Source: Viola odorata (lineage: Eukaryota > Streptophyta > Magnoliopsida > Malpighiales > Violaceae). From it: a DNA stretch of 64,000 bases. The position numbers and the translations under genes are program-made. Position 1 is the stretch's first letter; every line of letters begins with the position of its first letter. The notes below the pieces were generated by a model, which saw nothing but the letters and a program-made list of their open reading frames with translations, was not told the origin of the DNA and did not search any database. Positions 9,656 to 21,629 of the stretch are shown here, one piece after another. Where the stretch lies: contig OY829542.1 of the NCBI GenBank assembly GCA_963691705.1, positions 47,099,002-47,163,001 on the forward strand. The letters are read 5' to 3'.

Positions 9656-10636
9656 GTGGGGATATCTCGCCATCACCAAGAAAGGAACGTCAACCCAAAA
9701 AATCTGTTAACTTACCGGGTACGAAAGTTTCAGGTCAGCAGACGATTGAAACTCCCTACAAATGTCTATACCGGTCTCTCAAACCCTGTTAGCCATTTAA
9801 CACGTGTAAAGAACCATGTTATGTTCCAGACACGGAAGGACGAATCCCTGTGTCAAATGTTAGTACTTACTCTATCCGGAATGGCCAGCACTTGGTTCGA
9901 AGCACTACCACCTGGCTCCATAGATAATTTCGCGCAGTTCGAAGAAAAATTCTTGGGAAGGTTCAGCACTTACATCCCATTGAGAAAGTCCTCCGCGGCT
10001 TTGTTTGAGATCATTCGGAGGTAGGGCGAATCCCTTCTAATGTACTTGGACCGTTTTAACTTAGAAATGGGCCAAACCCCGGATACCACAGTCGACTTTG
10101 CGGTAGAAGCCATGAAAAAGAACTGTGGGTATGGGAAGTTGGAAGGTCTACTGACGGTGGACTCCCCGAAAACCTTGGACCTTCTAAAGGCCAAGGCGCA
10201 CAACTATTCCAAAATGGTGGAGACGAATTATCAAAAGATGAAATCAAAAGAACAAGAGCCTCGGAAGCCCACCCTGACAAATGTCTCCCCATAAAGAGAT
10301 CAAAGGGACTTTGTCCCCCGGAAGACAACCACTAGAAAAGTCGACCCCCGGTTGGCCAGACTAACGGATCTCAACTTCAAGACCACACCGTTGACCATTC
10401 CCCGGGCAGAAATCCTAGCAATAGTGGAAAGCAAAGGCCTGTCAATTCATTTTCCCACTAACAAAGCAGGATCTTACATGGGTGACCGAGGAGATATGTA
10501 TTTCCATTTTCACAAAGCCAACGGACATAGCACAAAAGGGTGTAGGATGCTAAAGGCGGCTATTGAAAGACTGATCTTGGATGGCTACTTAGGGGAATAT
10601 GTCGTTAGAGCACAGACGTTCGACCATGACACCTAG
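9656..10636 (+). pseudogene. Gag of element A (broken)
   Basis: One reading frame carries the Ty3/gypsy Gag core: a capsid-like stretch with GMASTWFEALPPGSIDNFAQ, then FLGRFSTYIP and SLLMYLDRFNLEMGQ. The frame is broken by TAG at 10022 and TAA at 10292. The final segment holds a zinc-finger remnant (FHFHKANGHSTKGC) whose first Cys is replaced by Phe, followed by a helix AAIERLILDGYLGEYV typical of Tat Gag. It would have formed the particle shell; it is not functional now. Confidence 0.85.
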
Positions 10637-11495
10637 GTGGATAATAGCATAGGACCTAGAGAAAGGTCTAAGGATACCGGGGCCAATGCGATAGAGGTAC
10701 CAAGAACCAAGGGTAAAGAGGTGCTAGGGGTCGATCAGGACGGATGCCTCTTGATAAACTTGATAGCATGAGGTACTCAGGGTCTAGAAGAGCCTCTAAC
10801 AGGGGATAAACGCAAACAGATGGAGCTGCTCACAAGAGAGTCTAGCTTTGGACCTTTAGACCGAATGGCGATATCATTCTCCGAAGAGGATGCCCAAGGG
10901 GTGGTGTAACCCCAGAATGGCGCCCTGGTACTAACGACTTACATTGGGGCCCACAGGGTAAGAAGAACCCTAATTGACAGCTATCACTCACGGCCTACGA
11001 GTTGATGCGAAGGCCAGAATTAGAGCTAATACCTTGCCAGAAGCCCATAATTGGGGTAGACGGAGTACTTGTCCCAATAGTAGGGGTAACATATCTTTCG
11101 GTTCATTTCCAGGAGAATGAGTCAAAAAGGACGGAGCGACAGTTATTCATGGTTGTCGATCTTAATCTATAGTACAATGTCATCTTGGGCCACCCCTTTT
11201 TGAACACCTTTGGAGGAATCATTTCCCAACGGTATCTGAAGTTGAAATATCCTTCGTGGGAAGGGATCGTCACAATCAGAGGCGATCAGAAGTTAGCGGC
11301 AGAATGCTACTTCACTATGACGGCTGGCCAGTGAGACCAATATGTCTGCATAACAACGGATCCCTTTGACCAACATGATGAGAAGCGTATCCAGCCATTA
11401 GAATAAATGATTTCAATACCGGTAGAAAGAGTAACTACAGGTAATTTCTTAGTTAGTGAAAAATTAAACCAGGAAGAAAGGGGCAACTAGCATAC
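10637..11495 (+). pseudogene. Degraded protease region of element A
   Basis: Lies between gag and reverse transcriptase, where the aspartic protease belongs. Traces remain (for example a translated LID followed by a disrupted active-site loop near 10972), with many stops and shifts. No usable frame. Confidence 0.5.
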
Positions 11496-12280
11496 ATGCT
11501 TAATAAGTGCGCAGGGGAATTCGCATGGGTACCATTAGACATGCCCGACATTCGGAGAGAGGTAGCGGAGCATCGGTTAAACTTTAACCTGGAAGCAAAG
11601 CCAGTACAACAAAAGCGCCAATCTTTTTCGAAAGAAAAGGCAGATGCCATTGACAAAGAGGTGGCCAAAATTTTACAAGCAAAATTCATCCGCGAGGTCC
11701 AATACCCTCCTTGGTTGGCAAACCCGGTAGTGGTTCCCAAACCCAACGACAAATGGAGGATATGCATAGACTTTACATCTTTGAACGAAGCATGTCCGAA
11801 AGACTATTATCCGCTACCCCGAATCAAACAACCGGTGGACCAAACAGTGGGGTAAGAATACCTGAGTTCCCTAGACACAAACTCCGGGTACCACCAAATT
11901 CCCATGGCCATAGAAGATGAAGAAAAAATAGCTTTTATCACACCGGTGGCCACCTTTTGCTACAAAGTCATGCCATTCGGTCTGAAGAATGCGGGGGCTA
12001 CAATTCAGAGAACCGCCAACAAGATCTTCAAGGATCAAGTTGACCGAAACCTGGAAATATATGTAGACGATATGCTGGTAAAGAGTAAAAACTTTAGCGC
12101 TCATCTAGCCGATATGGAGGAGACATTCGGGATCATGCGACGGTACGACATGAAGGTCAATCCCAAGAAATGCACGTTTGCATTTTAAACGGGGAAGTTC
12201 TTGGGGTATATAGTCAGCTGAAAAGGCATTCAACCTAATCCCTCCAAACTTGCCGTAATCCACGATATGGTATCACCCAG
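11496..12280 (+). pseudogene. Reverse transcriptase of element A, interrupted by element B
   Basis: Recognisable Ty3/gypsy RT: FIREVQYPPWLANPVVVPKP, WRICIDFTSLNEACPKDYYP, then after a stop near 11853 and a frame change YKVMPFGLKNAGATIQ and the catalytic YVDDMLVKS (about 12060). Further stops at 12186 and about 12220. The frame is cut at 12280 by element B and resumes at 41716, after the 5-bp duplication, with the connection to RNase H. Its job was cDNA synthesis; it is inactive. Confidence 0.9.
12276..12280 (+). repeat. Target-site duplication of B, left copy (CCCAG)
   Basis: cccag immediately before tgttgctacc; the same five bases follow the right end of B at 41716-41720. Five-bp duplications are standard for Ty3/gypsy integration. 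Confidence 0.95.
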
Positions 12281-15200
12281 TGTTGCTACCCGAATTTTGA
12301 TTTATGTCACAATTTTTTCGTTTTATTGCATGTTGCATTAATAGCCTGTTTACGTCAAATTTCAATCGATTTTTGATCATGGACTATTTGTTTTAATATT
12401 TCACACCATTTCACGTATTTTTAATTTTTCGTATTTTTCTCGTATTTTCGACTAAACCGTACTTTTCGGTTTTCGTCAACGCGTTTTCGTATTTTTACGT
12501 TTACCACATTTAATAGCTCTTCTAGGTCAAATTTTTCTCGATTCTTGGTCCTAGGCTAATTTGTTTAATATTCCATGTCATTTCGGGTCTTTTTAGTTTT
12601 TTCGTATTTTTCGACTGTCTTCACGCGAACTTTTCTCGGCCCCGAGTAAGTTTTCTTGCACCATAGCTCGAACGCGTAATTTCTTTAATTGATAATTACG
12701 TACTATTTTTCTCTTTCCCTCCACCCCATTCAGATTCGTTCAATTTTCGTCGTAAGGACATTTATTTTGCGTTCAAACGTTTTGACGTTTCCGAAAGAGA
12801 AAATAAATGCGTTAACTCAAACTTCTCGTTTATTTAATGTACACTAGTTTTCTTGTCTTATTTTTCTACACGTCGTAGTGGTTTTCTTTCGTATTTATTA
12901 TCGATTTTCGTAAACCCCCTATTTAGTCCCGAACGAGCCTTTTAAGCTTTAAATAAGATATTTCCATTTCGAGAGATGAGTTTGAATTTTCGTTCGCGTC
13001 ATTTTGTTCCTTGCATTTTATTACACGACGCAGTGGGTTTTGTTCGAATTTATTATTAGTTATTACGTACTGATGGTTCGAACCAATTAATTAAACAAGG
13101 AAAATTATAAATATCTCCCTTCATCACAGCCGTTGGATCAAGATCATTGACTCTTGTATGATCATCCAACGGCCATGAGACATTTTCATCATCACATTTC
13201 CTTCATTTTCCTCATGCATTAAACACAAGCACGGGCACACTCTACCTCCAGAGATAGCCTTTCCAATCAAGAGTAGCTTCCTTTTCTTCCTAGCCACAGA
13301 AGAGGAGACTTGCTCACCACTCCGGACTGCTCATTTTCCACTCGCCGTGGAAGCCCGAGCCCACGCCCGACGCGCGGCCAAACCACCACACATGCTCCTC
13401 CGAGCCTTTGCCTATAAATAGCAAGCTGTTCACCACAATTCGCGGACGGGTTGTCGCACCTACTCATCATCAACTTCAAACCAGAGCAAAGGAAAGCGTT
13501 TAAGGTAAGTGTTCGAAGCTTTCTCTCTCTAACCTCTCTCTTGATAATTTGCGTTTATGCATGTATGAACTGAATTGATGGCTTAAACTTGTCTTATATG
13601 TTTGATTGTCAAGTTATATGGTCTGTTCTTGCTCCAATTTAAACATCTTTTGCTCGAACTAATTAATTACTTATTATTGACATTAATGCATATTATTTTG
13701 CCATGATGAAATTACCTACGGTTCATGGACGGTTTGAGCTAGTTCTTGATAGGTTTTGTTCGTATGATAGTCCTTCTACTTCCCTGCACGGTATGAGTCA
13801 GTTTTGTGTCGAATAGTTGTTTGTTATTGCCCACGGTTGCTTCGGTTTTCCGAAGAAGAACGCATGCTTTTTTTTCTTCTGTTTTGCTTGATGTTTGGCT
13901 ACTGTTTTCGTATGGTTTTACTGCTGGTATGGTTTGTGTTGGTTTGGGTCTGGTTGGGGTAGTATTGGAGGCGGTTTGGTAGCGACGTGAAGAAGAAGAA
14001 CAGCCAAACATGGCTGTTCTTGCGTGAGGAAGAAGAAGGTGACGGGCTTCAGCCCGTCCCTTCTTTGTTTTAATATCTGATGGGCTTGGCTTGGCCAAGC
14101 CCATATGTCCATTTTATTTAATTTGGTTCCAATTTCAAGCTTTCGTATGATTTCGTCCATTTATTTTAATTGCTCGTATGTTTTTGACATGTTTAATTTG
14201 CTGAAATTAATTGCTACATGTGTGCTGTTTTATTTATTTTTATGCTATGTATGAGGTTATTTAATTTATACCATGTATTTTACCACGAATTTAAAATTAC
14301 ATGTTTTACATGATGTTTTATTTGCTATGTGTTTTGCCAATTTGAGGTAAAAATTGTGAAATGCCCACATGATATATTTATTTATTTTCATGACTGTTTG
14401 TATGAAATAAATGGTGTATGTGCTTTTATTTATTATCTTTAAAGTTCGTACTAACAACCTCATTTTGTAGGTATAATTTTGGATCACCAATCAAAAAGTA
14501 CGTTTTACTTTCTGTTATTTAATTTGAATGTTTTCTGTAAGAATTTTGCATGCATGATATCCAAAAAATTAGAAAACCAAGTATGGGCCTAACCCGGCCC
14601 ATTAAAATTAAAAACATCATTTTCACGCATTCGTATATGATAATTAATCGTCAATTATTTTTAATCGCGTGTATGCGGTAATAATTATTTACTAAACTTG
14701 TTGTAACAATTAATTGCTTATCTTCACTTGTTGTAATAAGTAATTACTCGTTAACAATCTGTTGTAATAATTAGATATTTCAATTGTTGTAATAATTAGT
14801 TACGTTAATTATTCCGACCTCCAATTTGTAATAATTAGGTAAGTAGTTTTTATTTCGAATTATGGTTTGTAATAATTAGCTAAGTAGTTAACATCGTGTA
14901 TGTTTGTATACCTAAGAGTATTTATGTTAATTGTCGTCAATCGGGGATCGTCCAAAAGGTAAGAGTACCTTAAAACGTTTCTTTGGATGTTCACACGAAG
15001 GTCCAAAGCCTTAATCTTATCGCATGCATGACCACTTAGGAAGCGCTAAAACCACCAAATTGTACGCATGACATATAGAATTGCTAATGAGTAAAATCAA
15101 CCCACATGCTTACATGTTTACATCACTCGCGTTTAAATTGCCATGAAATTAAATGTTTTTCTTGTTAAGTGATATGCATATTGCTCCAAAGGCCATACCA

Positions 15201-15686
15201 ACCATACGTGCATTCATAAAAATATACCTTGCTAGTTTTTCCATGATAGATCACTTAGTAACTAGATAATCATGCATGGCCCAATGATAAGGGTGAGCGT
15301 CCGCTCTAGCATCGAGACAAAATGGTAACCCCATCCCTCGAACCCCCAAACGGAAATAACATGACCCAATGCTAAGATGTAACGTCAACTTAGAGGGCCC
15401 AATTACATGTTCAAACATTTTCAAAACACCTCGCATACCGGTAACCTTTTTAAGGATGTGACTTGGGTGCCTAACACCTTCCCAAGTCCATAAATACGAC
15501 CTCGAACCATCGTTCTTTGGTTTAGACCATTGTGCCTTAGTTTGTTTATTTTATGCCATAACATTAGGTTCCTTAAACCTTAGAAAAATAGGGTGGCGAC
15601 TTCATTGCATTATGCGAAGCATCCATTTATGCTTAGCATCCGCCGCGAACCTTAAACTCGTTTTCAACGAAAAAGGGGGTGCGACA
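12281..15686 (+). repeat. 5' LTR of element B (3406 bp)
   Basis: Begins TGTTGCTACCCGAATTTTGA and ends GGGTGCGACA. It matches the split 3' LTR with about 31 substitutions plus a few indels by eye (near 1%). A TATA box (tataaat) at 13414-13420 is followed by a likely transcription start and a gtaagt-like donor near 13505. Short reading frames in it are repeated in the other LTR copy and are not genes. Confidence 0.95.
13413..13420 (+). promoter_or_regulatory. TATA box of the B 5' LTR
   Basis: cctataaatagcaagc, a canonical plant TATA context; the equivalent lies in the 3' LTR at about 39442-39449 and a similar box is in the solo LTR at 51602. Confidence 0.7.
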
Positions 15687-15689
15687 GTT

Positions 15690-15708
15690 TGGCGACTCCA
15701 CTGGGGAC
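15690..15708 (+). promoter_or_regulatory. Primer-binding site of element B
   Basis: tggcgactccactggggac begins three bases after the LTR. Its complement ends ...GGAGTCGCCA, consistent with a plant tRNA-Arg 3' end, the primer known for Ogre-type elements. Confidence 0.75.
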
Positions 15709-16211
15709 TAGTAGGGTCGAAGCCGGTTTTATGGTGTTTGTTTTTCTATTTATTTGTTTTGAATAAATTGTTTTCATATGTGTTGGCTTTAATAAAATTG
15801 TTCATATGCACCTCATACATAAAATGCCTATCGCCGGCCATAAACACCAAATAGGATTAGGACTGGTAGTAGTGAAGTCCTGGGGCCCACGCCTTGGTAA
15901 GCTTTCATGAACCCTAACTCGAATGTTGAGCCCTTAAATGGATTGAGCGCACAGAATCCTTGTCATGATTCGGTCAACGCTCTCGTATCCGTTTATAGGG
16001 GACCCCTTTTAGGGTAACATTCGGGAACTTTTCAGCCAGTTAGAAATAGTTGGAGTCACCCCAGCATATGCATCATGTTCGTGCACGTATTTCATGTTTA
16101 TGTGTTGCGGTTTTACTTTATACTTGTATTTTCCTCACGTTGTGTTTTTTCGCTAACGCAACAATTTTCTTTTCTTCTTGTAAAACAGCCCCACCCTACT
16201 TGTTCACTCAA
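15709..16211 (+). other. Leader of element B with a possible 3' splice site
   Basis: No gene. Immediately before ORF1 comes a pyrimidine-rich stretch ending ttcttgtaaaacag (about 16176-16189). The equivalent place in C ends tttgtaacag. This suggests, but does not prove, an intron that removes the leader between a donor near the LTR 3' part and ORF1. Confidence 0.45.
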
Positions 16212-17777
16212 ATGGCAGCGCCCATATTACTTTCACTTGATACTTTTACGGTAAGGAGTTACGAGAATCAAGCCGCATATGGGGATATGTTAAAACCTAA
16301 TTTCGTTAACGATATTCCGATCGAGCTTACAGCGGAGGTTACGAATCTTGATATAATCGGAATTAGGACACTAAGGGATGAGTTGACTCAGGGAGAAGAA
16401 ATAGAATTCAAGTGTAGCTATGGGAAGTTGTGGACTTTGGTTGATGTAAAGACCGATTGGGGCTGTATCCGAGCGGCTCTTAAATTTTGGGACCCATACT
16501 ACCGATGCTTCTCCTTTGATCAAGGAGTGGATTTGACTCCTACTTTAGAGGAATACGCCACATTGCTACATTTCACTCCTCCGATATCATGCATCTATCA
16601 GAATGTCCACACTGATCCTGCTATCGTCAAGCTAAAGATGGACGCACTTTTAGAGATTTCGACTCATTAGAAGAATGGGAAACCCATATGGTGTTGGTCT
16701 GACATCGTGAGACAATTTCGTTCGTCGCAAGGATTGAAACGTTCGAAGATTCTAGCGTTCGCCATAACCGGTTTGGTTTTGTTTCCTAAAATGAAAGACT
16801 ATATTGATTTTGAAGCGGCTAACGTATTTTATGAGATGGAGAGGAACAAAGTTAACCCTACAACTGCAATCCTAGCTGAGACTTTCCGTTCTTTGGACCA
16901 TTGTAGGCGGACCGGGAAAGAGAAGCTTGCTTGCTGCACACCACTTTTGACTGTTTGGTTGATCAGTCATTTTAAACAAAGACCGGATCAGTCCCTATTT
17001 TCGCCGAACTACCTGGGCTGGGACCCTTTGGAACAAGTCAGTAAAGGAATGGGCCCAGAGACGGCCATAGATAAGTGGAAGATCGAAGACAAACATATTT
17101 GGGTTGACAGGCTATCAGACCTTTCTGAAAACGACTTCAATTGGCATGCTAAGTGGCTACGGGCCGCCAATCCCATAGTTTGCTGCGGGCCTTTACCGTG
17201 GGTCCCTTTAATCGGCGCAAGAGGATGTGTGCCTTATTGCCCCGCTCTCGTCTTGAGGCAATTCTGCATCATACAGGTAATCCCCGCAACATTCGGCATG
17301 ACGAATTCTAGTCTACCACACCTAACGAGAGACCGAACTCCCCAACAATATGCACATGATTGGATTACTCCATTTTGCCTTGAAGGACATGTTATCCCTA
17401 CCTCGGCAACCGAAGAACACTTACAATGGAGGAAAGACCGAATCAATGGGGGCGTCTGGCCTCACCCAAAGAAAGAAAAAACGCACAAAAGATTTGAAGA
17501 GCGAGATCAAATGGCACAAGAAAGAGAGAAGTCGGTGGCCAAACAAATGGACCTAGAACTCAAGGTGCACAAGTTAGAAAGATGCAACCAAGATAACATC
17601 CGCTTACATACAGTGAACCATAAGTTGGCCTGCGATGACTTCAAAAAGTGTTTGGGTAGCGAGATCCGCAAGAAGGAAGCATTAAGTGCCATAATCAAGG
17701 AAAAGGATTCGGTAATGAAGATTTCGACCACTCACGCCAATAAGAAAGACAAGGAAAACCGAGCATTGCGAGCATGA
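16212..17777 (+). pseudogene. Ogre-type ORF1 of element B (one nonsense codon)
   Basis: 521 codons plus stop from ATG 16212, interrupted only by TAG at 16668-16670, where the homologous ORF of C has a Trp. Contains FWDPYYRCFSFDQGVDLTPT, SHFKQRPDQSLFSP, and a conserved RAANPIVCCGPLPWVPLIGA block. The last 100 residues are charged and helical, probably a coiled coil. Ogre-type elements carry a gene of unknown function upstream of gag in this position; the central part recalls the plant-mobile-domain type of protein, but I cannot confirm that by eye. Function unknown. Confidence 0.75.
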
Positions 17778-18179
17778 GTGGAAGCTTTGGAAGCTAAGTA
17801 ATGATGCAAAAGGGAGAGCTCGCGTCGTGGAACTCTTTTTGTAACGAGCAAGTGGATCCGGACTTTCAAGGTTGATGCCTCCGAAAGAAAGAGCATGCGC
17901 CAGACACTCCAAAGTTTTGCTTTTCGCCCAATGTAATTTCTAGACTTTGTCTACTTGTTTTTAGATGAATCTAGATAGTTGATCCAACATATTTTAGTTG
18001 TGTCCTTTTTGAAAAATCAGCAATGATAAAGCTTGTAAATTATTCGGATAAATTAGGGGAGCTCTTTTTGTATTACAAAAGATGTCAAAAGACCACTACT
18101 CCCAAAGGTATGACTCTCCTCGAAATGAAACCCCAAAGCCCAAAGACACAACGTAAAAGACTGACCTTGAAAAAAAAAA
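17778..18179 (+). other. Spacer between ORF1 and the repeat array in B
   Basis: Non-coding, no feature recognised. Confidence 0.4.
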
Positions 18180-19720
18180 CATACGCAAAAAAATTCGGAA
18201 CGCAAGAGGTAGTTATTACGGCTTCAGCTGCGCACTCTTTTTTCACAGCCAATATGAATACGTTTGGCTCCAAATTTTCATTCAACCAAAACCCAAAAAA
18301 CGTTCATAACACATAAGACTCCACCCTTACCAAATTTCATAGTTTTTGGAACAGCACATCTCTCATGAAAAAATTCAGAACGCAAAGATGACTGCTTCTT
18401 CACGGCCAACCGCACCCTCTTTTTCCTTGGCCAATATCGAGGCAATTTACTCCAAATATTTACTTGGCCAAAACAGGAAAGATGTTCACCACACATAGAA
18501 ATACATCCCCACCAAATTTCAGGAAGTTCTGGGAAGTCAATCTTTCACACAAATGTTTTTTTGAAGCGCAAGGGCAGCTGCTACTCGGTCCCAGCTGCGC
18601 GATCTTTTGTCTTGGCCAAAACGGAGATGATCGGCTCGGAGTTTCCACTCAGCCAAAACATGAAAGATGTTCCCAACGTGTTGAAGTTTAACTCTGAGAA
18701 CTTTCATGAAGTTCTGGGTGACCAATATTTCACACAAAAAAATTCTAAGCGCAAGGACAGTCGTTTCTTCTCAGTCACAGCTGCGCGTTCTGTTGTTCCG
18801 GCCAATATCAACACAATCGGCTAAGAATTTCCACTCAGCCAAAACACGAAAGATGTTCACAACACCTTAAAGAGTTTCCATACCAAAAATGGAATTTTTC
18901 CGAGCAGCACATCGCTCACAAATAATTCGGGAATAAGGAGGACAGTTTTCTCGGTCTCAGCCGCGCGATCTTTTGTCTCGGCCAATATGAATGCGTTAGG
19001 CTCAGAATTTCTATTCGGCCAAAACACGAAAGATGTTTGTAACACGTTGAAGTGTGTCCCTACCAAATTTCAGAATTTTTGGAGCAGTTCACCTCAGCCA
19101 AAAGCAAGGCCCACGAAAGGTCATCTCTGGCGGTATACCGCCTGGCCCCTGGCGGTATACCGCTAGCTTCGGCTCCGAAATCAGTTTTTTTTACCCCCAA
19201 AATCATTCGTTCAGCCGCGCGCTCATTTTTTTTGGCCGATATCGATGCGATGGACTCATAAATTCCGTTCGACTAAAACGCGAAAGACGTTCGGAACACA
19301 TTGAAGTGTGCCCACACCAAATTTCAGAGCATTTGGGGCCACACATCTCTCGTAAATAATTTAGACGTGAAGATGGCTGCTCTACTCGGTCTCAGCTGCG
19401 CGTTCTTTTGTTTTGGGCAATATCAACACAATCGGCTAAGAATTTCCACTCGTCCAAAACACGAAAGATGTTCACAACACCTTAAAGAGTTTCCATGCCA
19501 AAAATGGAATTTTTCCGAGCAGTACATCGCTCACAAATAATTTGGGAATAAGAAGGATAGTTTTCTCGGTTTCAGCCGCGCGATCTTTTACCTGGGCCAA
19601 TATGGATACGATGGACTCAGAATCTCCGCTCAGCCAAAACATGAAAGTTATCGATAACAGATTGAAGTATGTTCATGCCAAAAATCAACCTTTTTGGGAG
19701 ACGGATTTAGAGATTTTTCC
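18180..19720. repeat. About 180-bp tandem repeat array in element B
   Basis: Around eight diverged copies of a unit containing aaattc-gaacgcaag-gacag, cagccgcgcgatcttttgtc, ggccaatat-gaatacgat, cagccaaaacacgaaagatg and ttcagaatttttggagcag. Units begin near 18190, 18368, 18552, 18738, 18923, 19358 and 19540. One copy is broken by about 120 bp holding two ggcggtataccgc palindromes (19129-19142, 19151-19163). The array sits between ORF1 and gag. Confidence 0.85.
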
Positions 19721-19954
19721 GAGCATGATAACATTAGCTACTCGCGTCATTTGGCTTCAAGGGTTTCCATTGGTAGCATCCAAGATCACGTCGCGTCGTT
19801 GGAATGAATAAAAGCTTCCTTTATATCTTCACCAAAGTATCATCTTCTCGTGCATCCTCAAAGTATCAAGTGAAAGTGTGGCCGGAAGAGTGAATAAGCA
19901 GTGTGGAGGCCTCGGGATCGCATCACCGATGCTAACCCTTTTGTTGCCTTTTTT

Positions 19955-19966
19955 CATTTTTTTCAG
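19955..19966 (+). promoter_or_regulatory. Candidate 3' splice site before B gag
   Basis: A T-rich tract ending catttttttcag|gtt shortly before the gag ATG. Element C has the same arrangement (cttttttttctctttgttttcag-like, ending 32347). Suggests gag is expressed from a spliced RNA; inferred. Confidence 0.45.
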
Positions 19967-20036
19967 GTTAACAATAGCTCCTCGAAGGAAAACTACTCCC
20001 TCTAGGCTCCCCGTGACTAGACTTCAAGCGCGAAAA

Positions 20037-21629
20037 ATGGCTGAACAAGCGAAGATAGAAGATAGATTGGTTGCTAGAATAGCGGAGTTAGAAGAGCAGG
20101 TCAGGGTTACTACAGAGAGGGCCGCTCAGGCCGAAAAAGAGCGTGATGAAGCCACCTCGGAGTTCCCACCCGGTTTTGATCCTACTCAGATGATGGGACC
20201 TTCTTCATCCACCATAGCTGGACCTTCGGTACCCCAGTCATTCGCAGGGCCCGCGGGTCAATGGCAGTGGAATAGTCCGTTCGTCGGACCTATCACCACA
20301 AATCCTGTAGTCAACACAGACGAAGAAACCGCTGCAACCCGGCAGCATTCTTTAGTTAACTTTACTTTGGACCCTGGTAAAAATCAGATTCATCAGGAAT
20401 CCCAAGGCATCCACCCACCTCAGTGCCACTCTACTCAAGTCGTGATTCCCGATCCTACGGGAATTTGTCCTCCTTTCGTCAATCCGACGCAACCATCATT
20501 TACGTCAAAACCCCTACTACCCCTTGGTCCTAACATGGTCGTCATAGAGAGGCCGAACATGGATAGATTGAGCCTACTAGAAGAAAGGCTCAGAGCCATT
20601 GAAGGAACAGACCCCTTCGACCCTACGAGGCCAGCTGACATGTGCATGGTCCCCGGGATCGTAATGCCTCCTAAGTACAAGGTTCCGGAGTTCGAGAAGT
20701 ACACTGGGGTCGAGTGCCCAAAGACTCACCTCAAGACATATTGCAACAAAATGGCCGAAATGATACACAATGAGCCCCTGTTGATCCATCTGTTCAGAGA
20801 GAGTTTGGCCAAGCATGCCTTGACTTGGTACATGAGTTTGGATAGGGTTAGGATCAAAACTTGGAGAGATTTGTCTGGCGCCTTCTTCAAACAATATAAG
20901 TTCAACATGGAGGTTGCACCAGACCGTTCTGATCTGCAGGATCTAAAGAAGAAGACCGACGAATCGGTGAAAGCTTACGCTCAAAGGTGGAGAGAACTAG
21001 CATCCAGAATTTCCCCTCCGCTAAGTGACAAAGAACTCTTGTCAACTTTCGTGAACACTTTCGAGGCTCCCTACTACACTTATCTCATCTCCAATTTGTC
21101 AAGTAGCTTCTCCGACATGGTCCTCATAGCCGAGAGAGTTGAACAAGGAGTTAAGTCCGGAAGGATCAGTGCTCCCACCCCAGAGGAAACGCCTAAGAGA
21201 GCGCTTGTCATGAAGGAAGGCATCGACTTTGTCTCCTGCCAACCCAGTTATAGGCAATCTTTCACAACGCCTCCATCTCAAACACCACGACCCGCACCAT
21301 CTAGACCATATAATGCCCCAAATAACCCAAGAAACCAAAATAACCATAGGAACCAAGGGCCACTGCCACCGTTTCCCGCTCCTTTGGAGGACATTTACAA
21401 GCATCTCTTAACAACTGGGCAAATTGCACCAACCCCAATCCAACCTCCACAACCACCTTACCCGAAGTGGTACGATCCTAATGCTAGATGCGAGTACCAT
21501 GCTGGAGTTCAGGGACACACGCTAGAAGACTGCTTTGCCTTTAAAGGACAGGTTAATCACTTGATTAAAAGCGGATGTATCTCTTTCGAAGGGTTAGCCG
21601 AGGTACCCTACACGACCACCAACTCTTGA
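20037..21629 (+). CDS. Gag protein of element B
   Basis: 530 aa from ATG 20037; an open frame continues upstream to 19878, but that stretch crosses a likely splice acceptor. N-terminal coiled coil (RIAELEEQVRVTTERAAQAE), a Pro/Ser/Thr-rich linker, then a retrotransposon Gag core at about residues 205-375 with MPPKYKVPEFEKYTG, HALTWYMSLDRVRIKTWRDL and KAYAQRWRELASRI. After a Pro-rich stretch comes a finger of the form C-x2-H-x5-H-x4-C (CEYHAGVQGHTLEDC) followed by FKGQVNHLIKSGCISFEGL. The frame is complete and ends soon after the finger, with no protease or RT downstream. This could still assemble particles using pol from another element. Confidence 0.88.
   Translation: MAEQAKIEDRLVARIAELEEQVRVTTERAAQAEKERDEATSEFPPGFDPTQMMGPSSSTIAGPSVPQSFAGPAGQWQWNSPFVGPITTNPVVNTDEETAATRQHSLVNFTLDPGKNQIHQESQGIHPPQCHSTQVVIPDPTGICPPFVNPTQPSFTSKPLLPLGPNMVVIERPNMDRLSLLEERLRAIEGTDPFDPTRPADMCMVPGIVMPPKYKVPEFEKYTGVECPKTHLKTYCNKMAEMIHNEPLLIHLFRESLAKHALTWYMSLDRVRIKTWRDLSGAFFKQYKFNMEVAPDRSDLQDLKKKTDESVKAYAQRWRELASRISPPLSDKELLSTFVNTFEAPYYTYLISNLSSSFSDMVLIAERVEQGVKSGRISAPTPEETPKRALVMKEGIDFVSCQPSYRQSFTTPPSQTPRPAPSRPYNAPNNPRNQNNHRNQGPLPPFPAPLEDIYKHLLTTGQIAPTPIQPPQPPYPKWYDPNARCEYHAGVQGHTLEDCFAFKGQVNHLIKSGCISFEGLAEVPYTTTNS

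Noticed and set aside
13267..13479. Identical 70-codon minus-strand frame in both B LTRs
   Set aside because: Duplicated because the LTRs are duplicated; the region is the LTR promoter area with a TATA box.
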